NCBI GenBank assembly: GCA_002279765.1
Contig: NCCR01000136.1
Span: forward strand, 1-12,281
Source: Verrucomicrobia bacterium 12-59-8
GTDB lineage: Bacteria > Verrucomicrobiota > Verrucomicrobiae > Verrucomicrobiales > Verrucomicrobiaceae
Direction: 5' to 3'
DNA: 12,281 bases
Made by a program: the position numbers and the translations under genes. The notes under the pieces are model-generated. The model ran no database searches, was not told the DNA's origin, and saw only the letters and a list, made by a program, of their open reading frames with translations. Shown here piece by piece: positions 6,921-11,885 of this stretch; the first letter of the stretch is position 1; every line of letters begins with the position of its first letter.

Positions 6921-7364
6921 TTATGCTTTGCCGCCAAAGCTGACGTGGTCGTCGAAATCGAGGAAGTCGAACCAGGTGCCAATGTCTTCACGCTCGGCAC
7001 CTCCGGCCTTGGCGATTTGCGCGCTGATGTACTCGCGGCTTTCGTTGTCCGCTGGCACGGCAGCTTCGCGGAATTCGCTCCAGTTGGCGATCTCGTAGTC
7101 GCTGCGTTTGTGCAGGGCCGTCGCTTCGATCCAAGAGAACATGGCCGCATCGCCCAGGCCCTTGGCTGCTTCGGTTTTCAGAGCCTCATGGTCGATACCG
7201 GTGAAGCTGAGGAAGCGCTGATCAAGCGGGCAGTTGTAGTGATACTCGCCGTTTTTGCCGGCGATTTCAGCACGGCATTTGTCGAGCATGCGTGGCAGGA
7301 GGACGTAACCGCCGAGGCGGACGCGTGGGCTGCGTGGGGGACGTTGAGTGAGGTCGATGGACAT
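6921..7364 (-). CDS. DUF5069 domain protein
   Basis: A 147-residue soluble protein matching DUF5069: a Pro/Arg-rich start (LTQRPPRSPRVRLGGY), then YVLLPRMLDKCRAEIAGKNG (20-39), YNCPLDQRFLSFTGID (43-58) and a Trp-containing C-terminal half. The family is common in Verrucomicrobiota and Planctomycetota and has no established function. Here it is the second gene after trxA (46 bp gap) and directly precedes the peroxiredoxin fusion (11 bp gap), so it probably serves in the same oxidative or electrophile response. No metal or redox motif is visible except single Cys residues at 30 and 45. Confidence 0.85.
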   Translation of the reverse strand: MSIDLTQRPPRSPRVRLGGYVLLPRMLDKCRAEIAGKNGEYHYNCPLDQRFLSFTGIDHEALKTEAAKGLGDAAMFSWIEATALHKRSDYEIANWSEFREAAVPADNESREYISAQIAKAGGAEREDIGTWFDFLDFDDHVSFGGKA

Positions 7365-7410
7365 GGGATTCGGGTGTGTGTTGGCGTTGGTTTTGGGGAG
7401 ATTGGAAAAA

Positions 7411-7725
7411 TCAGGCGGCCAGCGCGGCTTCGAGGAAGCCCTTGCTTTTCACCCCGGTGATCGTGTTCACGGGCTGGCCGTTTTTAAAGACGATGAGCGT
7501 GGGGATGGCGCGGATGCCAAAGCGGGCCTGGAGATCGGGATAGGCGTCAATGTCCACCTTGGCGATGGTGGCTCGTCCTGCCTGCTCGGTGGCAAGCTGG
7601 TCGAGGATGGGCGACATCATTTTGCAGGGGCCGCACCACTCCGCCCAGAAGTCCACAAGGACGGGCTGGTCCGTGCCGGAGAGGGTGGTGTCGAAGGTTT
7701 CGGTGGTGAGAGTGATGGGTTTCAT
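7411..7725 (-). CDS. trxA: Thioredoxin
   Basis: A 104-residue classical thioredoxin. The active site WCGPC is at residues 30-34, preceded by VLVDFWAE, and the cis-proline is P75 in the RAIPTLIVFKNG segment. The length and the absence of a signal peptide indicate a cytoplasmic disulfide reductase. It is the first gene of the redox operon after tetR. Upstream, between tetR and trxA, a TTGACT/TCTATT promoter and a palindromic TetR-type operator are seen, so it is probably induced together with the peroxiredoxin and dehydrogenase genes. No clear Shine-Dalgarno sequence precedes the ATG. Confidence 0.97.
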   Translation of the reverse strand: MKPITLTTETFDTTLSGTDQPVLVDFWAEWCGPCKMMSPILDQLATEQAGRATIAKVDIDAYPDLQARFGIRAIPTLIVFKNGQPVNTITGVKSKGFLEAALAA

Positions 7726-7743
7726 AGGGGTGATTAGGTTAAG

Positions 7744-7773
7744 AATAGACCGGTCGGTTTATTTACGAGTCAA
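7744..7773 (-). promoter_or_regulatory. trxA promoter with TetR operator
   Basis: On the minus strand TTGACT (7773-7768) is followed, after 18 bases, by TCTATT (7749-7744), an acceptable -35/-10 pair. Between and over them lies TAGACC-GGTC-GGTTTA (plus strand 7746-7761), which matches the operator in front of tetR (TAGACC-AATC-GGTCTA) in 11 of 12 arm positions. It is centred where a repressor would block RNA polymerase. The box positions are read by eye. Confidence 0.6.
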
Positions 7774-7779
7774 AAGCAA

Positions 7780-8367
7780 TCAAGGGGTCAACAATGTGCG
7801 CACAAAATTCAGGGCATCGCGCGGAGGAGTGGCATCGCGAGAGACGGCAGAGCGCTGCATGGCTCCATTCCAGAGATCATGAATGATGACGGCCATCTCC
7901 GCAGGGCGCACGCTTTGGGCGATCTTCTTTTTCTCGACGCCTTCCTGCAGCACCTGTTCCAGGATGGCGATCCATTCGCGGTTTCCTGCGGCAAGCACCT
8001 CGCGCATCGGTTCACTCATGTCAGCCACTTCAGCGGCCAGTTTGAGCACCAGACAGGGGCATTTCCCCTTGGTTTCGAGGACGCGGCAGATGACACCCTC
8101 GAAAAAGCTGAGCAGTCGGCGCAGCGGATCGGGCTCAGGTGTGGCGGAGAGCAGCATCTGCTTTTTGTAGGCCGTGGCATCAGCCACGTAGTGCTTCAGC
8201 AGTTCCACGCCAAACTGCTCCTTGGACTTGAAATGATGGTAGAACGAACCCTTGGGCACCTTCACAGCCTCAAGAATCTCCGTCAGTCCGACCGAATGAA
8301 AGCTCTTCTCGAGCATCAGCCCTTCGGCTGCGTCGAGAATGCGTTCTTTGGTCGTTCGGTCGCTCAT
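7780..8367 (-). CDS. TetR/AcrR-family transcriptional regulator
   Basis: A 195-residue regulator. Residues 4-55 form the TetR DNA-binding domain: TTKERILDAAEGLMLEKSF, then the helix-turn-helix VGLTEILEAVKVPKGSFYHH and the usual FKSKEQ. The ligand domain contains KGKCPCLVLKLAAEVADMS, with C94, C103 and C105; the 'GCLxxxLAxE' position is shared with NemR-like regulators, in which cysteine modification by electrophiles or oxidants triggers release. A thiol-sensing role is therefore plausible given the redox operon downstream, but is not shown. I chose ATG 8367 because the frame upstream (open to 8808) runs antisense to the L,D-transpeptidase gene and has no TetR-like sequence. A perfect TAGACC/GGTCTA palindrome sits in its promoter, pointing to autoregulation. 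Confidence 0.93.
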   Translation of the reverse strand: MSDRTTKERILDAAEGLMLEKSFHSVGLTEILEAVKVPKGSFYHHFKSKEQFGVELLKHYVADATAYKKQMLLSATPEPDPLRRLLSFFEGVICRVLETKGKCPCLVLKLAAEVADMSEPMREVLAAGNREWIAILEQVLQEGVEKKKIAQSVRPAEMAVIIHDLWNGAMQRSAVSRDATPPRDALNFVRTLLTP

Positions 8368-8376
8368 GATTCCGGA

Positions 8377-8405
8377 CAAATAGACCAATCGGTCTAGTTT
8401 GTCAA
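8377..8405 (-). promoter_or_regulatory. tetR promoter with palindromic operator
   Basis: On the minus strand TTGACA (8405-8400, perfect -35) is followed after 17 bases by TATTTG (8382-8377, weak -10). The spacer holds TAGACC-AATC-GGTCTA (8381-8396), a perfect 6-bp inverted repeat with a 4-base centre, flanked by AAA and TTT. Its arms recur in front of trxA. The L,D-transpeptidase gene starts 98 bp away in the other direction and might share the site. Confidence 0.7.
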
Positions 8406-8494
8406 ATGCGTTTTGGATTCGGCCATTCCACCTGCTGCAACGATGAAACGCAGTTCTCGCGTGCAGACACACGCCATCGGATGAATCTTCCCCC

Positions 8495-8959
8495 ATGAGC
8501 CTCGCCCACCCACACCTCGAAGTCAGCATCGGCACGCAGCGGCTGCGCTTGTTTGATGACAGGCGTCTTGTGCGCGAGTGGGCATGCAGCACCTCGAAAT
8601 TCGGCATCGGCTTCACCGAAGGCAGCAACAAGACCCCTCTGGGCCGCTTTGTGGTGAAGGAAAAGCATGGGGATGGCGCGGACAGCGGCACCATTTTCAA
8701 GGCACGCCAGCCCGTGGGGCATTGGCACCCTGGCATGGAGACAAAGTCCGATCTCGTGCTCACCCGCATCCTCTGGCTGCATGGCACCGAGCCGCGCAAT
8801 GAGAACACCTTCCAGCGCTACATCTACATCCACGGCACCAATGATGAAAGCAGCATCGGCCGCCCCGCCAGCCACGGCTGCATCCGCTTGCGCAACCGCG
8901 AATTGATCGAGCTGTTTGATCTCGTGCCGGTGGGGACACCGGTGTGGATCGAGGAATGA
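8495..8959 (+). CDS. L,D-transpeptidase (YkuD domain)
   Basis: A 154-residue protein that is almost entirely a YkuD catalytic domain. The conserved pair is H113 (IHGTN) and the S126-H127-G128-C129 motif with R131 (RPASHGCIRLRN); C129 is the expected nucleophile. Upstream, VSIGTQRLRLFDDRRLVREW is the usual first sheet, and TPLGRFVV is also conserved. Such enzymes make 3-3 cross-links in peptidoglycan or attach lipoproteins to it. No signal peptide or membrane helix is seen, although the substrate is periplasmic; the same is true of some short homologues with an undefined export route. It is divergent from tetR. No clear ribosome-binding site is seen before ATG 8495. Confidence 0.9.
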   Translation: MSLAHPHLEVSIGTQRLRLFDDRRLVREWACSTSKFGIGFTEGSNKTPLGRFVVKEKHGDGADSGTIFKARQPVGHWHPGMETKSDLVLTRILWLHGTEPRNENTFQRYIYIHGTNDESSIGRPASHGCIRLRNRELIELFDLVPVGTPVWIEE

Positions 8960-9020
8960 GGCAGTACGATGGGCACTCCTGCCCGTCGATCAGCGCGCCC
9001 TTTCCTCCCCAGCACTCAAG

Positions 9021-9045
9021 CCCCATGCCCCGGAGTGGGATGGGG
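9021..9045. repeat. Strong hairpin-forming inverted repeat
   Basis: CCCCAT (9021-9026) pairs with ATGGGG (9040-9045); with one bulged G the stem continues by CCC (9028-9030) with GGG (9037-9039), closing on a six-base loop. No T-run follows on either strand, so it is not a typical intrinsic terminator, but it may mark the 3' end of the L,D-transpeptidase transcript, or be a dispersed palindromic repeat. Confidence 0.45.
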
Positions 9046-9115
9046 GTGGCGACAGCCCGCCCGTCCCTGAGCGGGTGGCAGCGTCCCATATCTTGACCCC
9101 CTCCAGAGTCAGGCG

Positions 9116-9163
9116 GTTTGGCGCAGCAGCGTCTGAAAGATGAGCCACCGCTACGCGCCAAAC
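9116..9163. repeat. 9-bp perfect inverted repeat with 30-base spacer
   Basis: GTTTGGCGC (9116-9124) is the exact reverse complement of GCGCCAAAC (9155-9163). It lies between the transpeptidase and the DGR target gene. It may be a regulatory site, a long-loop hairpin, or the scar of a small mobile repeat; no coding sequence is enclosed. Confidence 0.45.
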
Positions 9164-9268
9164 ACACCCAACGTACGACAAGACTTGCACCTCAAACTCT
9201 CATTTGGAGAGGGGGCTCTTTTGAAAGTTGGCGATGCGCGGCAGCATCAAGGCACCGCACCAACCTGC

Positions 9269-9304
9269 GCCAGTGTGGCGGGACAGTGTCAGGAAAACAC
9301 TGGC
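9269..9304. promoter_or_regulatory. Three evenly spaced CAGTGT half-sites upstream of the DGR target gene
   Basis: GCCAGTGT (9269-9276) and ACACTGGC (9297-9304) form a perfect 8-bp inverted repeat. A third copy of CAGTGT lies in the spacer at 9284-9289. The three half-sites begin at 9271, 9284 and 9297, exactly 13 bp apart, the last being inverted. The array ends 32 bp before the ATG of the target gene, a plausible place for an operator or for a leader hairpin. No binding factor can be named. Confidence 0.35.
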
Positions 9305-9336
9305 AGGCCGCACCGTGGCCGGTTTAAGATGGCCGC

Positions 9337-10092
9337 ATGAGTCTCACGACCGATCTGCCGCGTTACCAGCCCGCCCTTCTCGGCAAGGAGCCGGGGGACG
9401 AGTGCTACCTCGACCTCACACCGGACGCACCATCCCAGAAGACGCCGATGATCTTCTGCTGGTGCCCCCCGGCGGGCGCGGAGCCGGGCTTCTGGTTGGG
9501 AAAGCACCTCGTCACCCAGGCGCAGTGGCAGGCACTCATGGGCGGGAACCCCAGTCGCTTTGCCGAGAGCGGGCAGCACCCGGTGGACCAGGTGTCCTGG
9601 GACAGGGCGCAAGAGTTTGCCCAGGCCTCCCGCCGCCTCTTCCCAGACGGGCAGACCCAGCTCTCGCTGCCGCAGGAGGCGCAGTGGGAGCGCGCCTGCC
9701 GGGCAGGGTGTACCGGAGACTTTGCCGTGGGTGCTGGCCACAGCCTGAACAGCCAGTTGGCCAACTTCGATGGCGGCTACCCCGAAGGACAGAGCAGCAC
9801 CGCTTTCAACTGGATCTACCGTGAGAAAACCCTCCCGGTGGGCAGCTTCCCGCCAAATGCCTGGGGCCTGCACGACATGCACGGCCAGCTCTGGGAGTGG
9901 TGCGCCGACTGGCTCGATAAGGAACGCGGCAACCGCGTGCTGCGCGGCGGCTCCTGGTTCCACGACGGCAGGTACGCTGCCGCCGGCTTCCGCTACGGCG
10001 TCGGACCGCGGTTCGGCAGCGGCAACTACGGCCTGCGTGTCTCCCCCAGTTCCATCCAGCAAGAAAAAAAGAGCGCAACGAGGGACGAGTGA
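9337..10092 (+). CDS. DGR target protein: FGE-sulfatase (C-type-lectin fold) domain with variable C-terminal region
   Basis: A 251-residue protein made of one formylglycine-generating-enzyme (FGE-sulfatase) domain. The family signatures appear in order: CWCPPAGAEPGFWLGKHLVT (41-60), MGGNPSRF (68-75), HPVDQVSWDRA (81-91), LPQEAQWERACRAG (111-124), NAWGLHDMHGQLWEWCADW (174-192) and LRGGSW (202-207). Residues 199-239 are encoded by the variable repeat; compared with the template, 12 residues differ (208, 209, 210, 213, 218, 220, 222, 223, 225, 227, 228, 229). FGE-type targets use the C-type-lectin scaffold to display variable residues for ligand binding; catalysis is not implied. No signal peptide or membrane segment is seen, so an intracellular ligand is possible. 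A polar tail (QQEKKSATRDE) follows the repeat. The accessory gene begins 48 bp later. Confidence 0.95.
   Translation: MSLTTDLPRYQPALLGKEPGDECYLDLTPDAPSQKTPMIFCWCPPAGAEPGFWLGKHLVTQAQWQALMGGNPSRFAESGQHPVDQVSWDRAQEFAQASRRLFPDGQTQLSLPQEAQWERACRAGCTGDFAVGAGHSLNSQLANFDGGYPEGQSSTAFNWIYREKTLPVGSFPPNAWGLHDMHGQLWEWCADWLDKERGNRVLRGGSWFHDGRYAAAGFRYGVGPRFGSGNYGLRVSPSSIQQEKKSATRDE
9926..10049 (+). repeat. DGR variable repeat (VR)
   Basis: These 124 bases align without gaps to 11586-11709. There are 14 mismatches: 9958, 9961, 9964, 9973, 9988, 9994, 10000, 10001, 10004, 10010, 10016, 10019, 10021 and 10022. At every one the template has A and the VR has T, G or C (A to T five times before 10000 and once at 10001, A to G seven times, A to C once). 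The remaining 110 positions are identical, including every template C, G and T. The invariant 3' part (10023-10049) is GC-rich and plays the part of the IMH; the first non-A difference, at 10050 (T against C), marks its end. Confidence 0.97.
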
Positions 10093-10140
10093 AGCGATAA
10101 GCCCGCGCAGCGGTGAAATTTTTTGAACCATCCTGATCCA

Positions 10141-10587
10141 ATGCCCTTTGCCTTTTTCAGCATCCCCGCCGCCGCCCGGCCGGAAGTGGCGGCAGAGCTG
10201 AATGCCTTCCTGCGCAGCCACCGCGTGCTGCGGGTGACGCAGCAGTGGCATGAGAACGAGGGGGCCTGGGCCTTCAGCGTGGAGTATGTGGACGGTGTGG
10301 CTGGCACTGGAACACCGGGCAGTGACAAGGTGGACTACAAGGAAACGCTGCCACCGGAGCAGTTCGCCCTCTTTGCACGGCTGCGCACCCTGCGGAAAAC
10401 GATTTCCGAACGGGAGGGCACGCCGGTCTTCGCGGTGTTCAGCAATGCGCAGCTCGCTGAGATCGTGCAGCGCGGCTGCCAGACTCTGGCAGATTTGCGC
10501 AGCATTCCCGGTGTGGGCGAGTCCCGCGTGGCCAAATATGGCGTGGAGGTGCTGGCCGCGCTTCAAGAAGGGGGGCGGCCCGCATGA
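10141..10587 (+). CDS. HRDC-domain DGR accessory protein
   Basis: A 148-residue protein. The first part (FAFFSIPAAARPEVAAELNA, then FLRSHRVLRVTQQW) and the centre (KVDYKETLPPEQFALFARLR, LRKTISEREGTPVFAVFSNA) lead into an HRDC domain of about 70 residues ending QLAEIVQRGCQTLADLRSIP and GVGESRVAKYGVEVLAAL. Proteins of this kind recur beside the RT in a subset of DGRs lacking Avd, and are thought to replace it as nucleic-acid-binding partner of the RT. The small basic Avd barrel is indeed absent here. I chose ATG 10141, which gives the usual MxFxFFxIP start; a TTG at 10123 would add six residues. The stop overlaps the RT start as ATGA (10584-10587), so the two are translationally coupled. Confidence 0.9.
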   Translation: MPFAFFSIPAAARPEVAAELNAFLRSHRVLRVTQQWHENEGAWAFSVEYVDGVAGTGTPGSDKVDYKETLPPEQFALFARLRTLRKTISEREGTPVFAVFSNAQLAEIVQRGCQTLADLRSIPGVGESRVAKYGVEVLAALQEGGRPA

Positions 10588-11885
10588 GAAGCGTGGGGGG
10601 GCTTTGGGCGCAGATCGTGGCGCGGGAAAATCTGACCGCCGCCGCCTGGCTGGCGGCCAGAGGGCGGCGCTCCCAGACGGCGGTGCGTGCCTGGCTGGCG
10701 GATTTGGACCGGCAGTTGGAACTCCTGCGCACGGAACTGGTCTGCGGGCAGCTCCACTGCGGCGACTGCCGTACCTTCACGATCTACGATCCGAAAGAGC
10801 GGCTGATCACCGCGCCGGTGTTCCGGGAGCGCGTGCTGCACCATGCTATCATGCGCGTGTGTGGTCCGGTGCTGGAGCGCCGGCTCATGCACCATAGCTA
10901 TGCCTGCCGGGCGGGAAAGGGCACCTACGCCGCACTGGCGGCCGCCAGTGCGGCAGCACGGCGCGGCGCATGGTTTGTGAAGCTGGATGTGCGCAAATAC
11001 TTCGACAGCATCGACCACGCCTGCCTGCTGGCACGGCTGGAGCGCGTGTTTCGAGAGCAGCGCGTGCTGGACCTCTTTCGCCTGGTGCTGGCAGCCTACG
11101 CGCCACAGCTTGGCCGCGGGCTGCCCATCGGCACGCTGATCTCTCAGCATTTGGCGAATTTTTACCTCTCGCCGCTGGACACCCAGGTGCTGCAGCACCT
11201 GCGCCCGCGCGGCTATGTGCGCTACATGGATGACATGGCGCTCTGGGTGGACGGCTCGGACCAGGCCCGCACGGCACGAGCAGCAGTGGTGGCCTATGCG
11301 CGGGACGAACTGCACCTGGAAATGAAAACCGCCTTTATCAACCGCAGCAGACACGGCATGGATTTTCTGGGCCACCGGGTTTTTCCCGATCACCTGGGCC
11401 TCAACCGCGCCAGCCGCAGGCGCTACCAGCACCGGCTGCGGGCGCTGACCCATGCCGTGGAGGGCGGCAGCATGCAGGAAACGGCGGCGCAGGTGCGTGC
11501 AGTGGCGCTGACGGCTTTTTCCCTGCGCGCAGACTGCCTGCACTGGCGGCGGCGGGTGGTGGTAAATTTGGGCGGCAGTCCATGGGCGGCAACCGCGTGC
11601 TGCGCGGCGGCTCCTGGATCAACAACGGCAGGAACGCTGCCGCCGGCATCCGCAACGGCAACGAACCGCAGTTCGACAACAACAACTACGGCCTGCGTGT
11701 CTCCCCCAGCTCCAGCCGGAGGCCGGAGCGCCTGGATGGAACCGGCCTGCTGTCCAGCTCCAGCACCGCCAGCGGTGGTGGACGAAACCCCAGCTCCCCG
11801 CCGCCGGTCAGTAGCCCATTGGTGCAGCATAGCACCGGGTCAGGACGGGCGGCGGGGCATGCTTTTTCAAATGTTACCCTCATGA
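10584..11885 (+). CDS. DGR-type reverse transcriptase with reading frame extending through the template repeat
   Basis: The frame is 433 codons. Residues about 60-325 form a group-II-like RT: KERLITAPVFRERVLHHAIM (71-90), the motif A region FVKLDVRKYFDSID with D135, the DGR-specific IGTLISQ (182-188, in place of the QGxxxSP of most RTs), YMDD with catalytic D216-D217 (214-217), and the LEMKTAFIN and MDFLGHRVF (259-267) motifs. The IGxxxSQ motif is associated with the low adenine fidelity of this class. The conserved part stops near residue 325. There is then no in-frame stop: residues 335-375 are the template repeat read in a frame other than that of the target, giving an Ala/Thr/Ser/Pro-rich tail without visible domain, and the stop is at 11883-11885, overlapping the ATG of the next gene. 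Whether the tail is needed is unknown. A purine-rich AAGAAGGGGGG (10565-10575) precedes the ATG. Confidence 0.95.
   Translation: MRSVGGLWAQIVARENLTAAAWLAARGRRSQTAVRAWLADLDRQLELLRTELVCGQLHCGDCRTFTIYDPKERLITAPVFRERVLHHAIMRVCGPVLERRLMHHSYACRAGKGTYAALAAASAAARRGAWFVKLDVRKYFDSIDHACLLARLERVFREQRVLDLFRLVLAAYAPQLGRGLPIGTLISQHLANFYLSPLDTQVLQHLRPRGYVRYMDDMALWVDGSDQARTARAAVVAYARDELHLEMKTAFINRSRHGMDFLGHRVFPDHLGLNRASRRRYQHRLRALTHAVEGGSMQETAAQVRAVALTAFSLRADCLHWRRRVVVNLGGSPWAATACCAAAPGSTTAGTLPPASATATNRSSTTTTTACVSPPAPAGGRSAWMEPACCPAPAPPAVVDETPAPRRRSVAHWCSIAPGQDGRRGMLFQMLPS
11586..11709 (+). repeat. DGR template repeat (TR)
   Basis: This is the donor copy of the 124-bp repeat, beginning at the A of residue 335 of the RT frame. 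It holds 27 adenines, 14 of which are replaced in the VR. Read in the frame of the target it gives GNRVLRGGSW followed by INNGRNAAAGIRNGNEPQF and DNNNYGLRV: nine Asn (AAC) codons, the codon that gives the widest range when both A are randomised. No adenine substitution in this frame can create a stop codon (the A-containing codons are AAC, ATC, AGG, GAA, CAG, GAC, TAC and AGC). The 3' end coincides with the start of a hairpin (11709-11729). Confidence 0.97.
11709..11857 (+). other. Structured segment after the TR, candidate 3' part of the template RNA
   Basis: Three inverted repeats lie in 150 bases. GCTCC (11709-11713) pairs with GGAGC (11725-11729), with GCC/GGC inside and a GGA loop, starting at the last base of the TR. 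CACCGC (11764-11769) pairs with GCGGTG (11772-11777). CCCCGCCGCC (11796-11805) pairs perfectly with GGCGGCGGGG (11848-11857) and encloses GGTGC/GCACC (11821-11836), which can be prolonged by CCC/GGG with a small bulge. TTTTT follows at 11863-11867. In studied DGRs a structured RNA next to the TR guides RT binding and priming; this segment is well placed for that, but it could also end the transcript. The function is inferred. Confidence 0.5.

Larger units (their letters stand above)
8960..9336 (+). other. Gene-free spacer upstream of the DGR, rich in inverted repeats
   Basis: No supportable gene is seen in these 377 bases; the overlapping open frames have no family features. The region holds three strong inverted repeats, listed separately (9021-9045, 9116-9163, 9269-9304). 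The DGR target gene must be transcribed from here or from further upstream, but I could not identify a convincing -35/-10 pair. Confidence 0.6.
9337..11857 (+). mobile_element. Diversity-generating retroelement: target-VR, HRDC accessory, RT, TR
   Basis: All parts of a DGR are present in one direction: an FGE/C-type-lectin-fold target gene with a variable repeat near its 3' end, an HRDC-type accessory gene in place of Avd, a DGR-class reverse transcriptase, and a template repeat. In such elements the TR is transcribed, reverse transcribed with random incorporation at adenines, and the cDNA replaces the VR, diversifying surface residues of the target. The order here is VR - accessory - RT - TR, with the template after the RT rather than before it as in the Bordetella phage BPP-1 element. 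There are no phage genes in view, so it appears to be a chromosomal cellular DGR. The right limit is set at the structured segment after the TR and is uncertain. Confidence 0.95.

Noticed and set aside
8368..8808. Upstream extension of the TetR frame (147 more codons)
   Set aside because: It runs antisense to the L,D-transpeptidase gene and through the tetR promoter and operator; a TetR DNA-binding domain normally starts within about 10 residues of the N-terminus, as it does from ATG 8367.
10103..10113. CCGC-GCA-GCGG hairpin after the VR as the DGR target-recognition cruciform or a terminator
   Set aside because: Only four pairs with a three-base loop, 54 bases past the VR end; the T-run at 10119-10124 is separated from it. 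It is too weak to claim.
10123..10140. TTG start for the HRDC protein, six codons upstream
   Set aside because: The ATG at 10141 gives the family's usual start, and neither has a clear ribosome-binding site; TTG is the poorer choice.
9289..10566. Long minus-strand open frame (425 codons) opposite the DGR target and HRDC genes
   Set aside because: It mirrors high-GC coding on the plus strand; no domain is recognised and both plus-strand genes have clear family features.
10563..11543. Minus-strand open frame (326 codons) opposite the reverse transcriptase
   Set aside because: Shadow of the RT coding strand; the composition is rich in His, Gln and Arg without any family motif.
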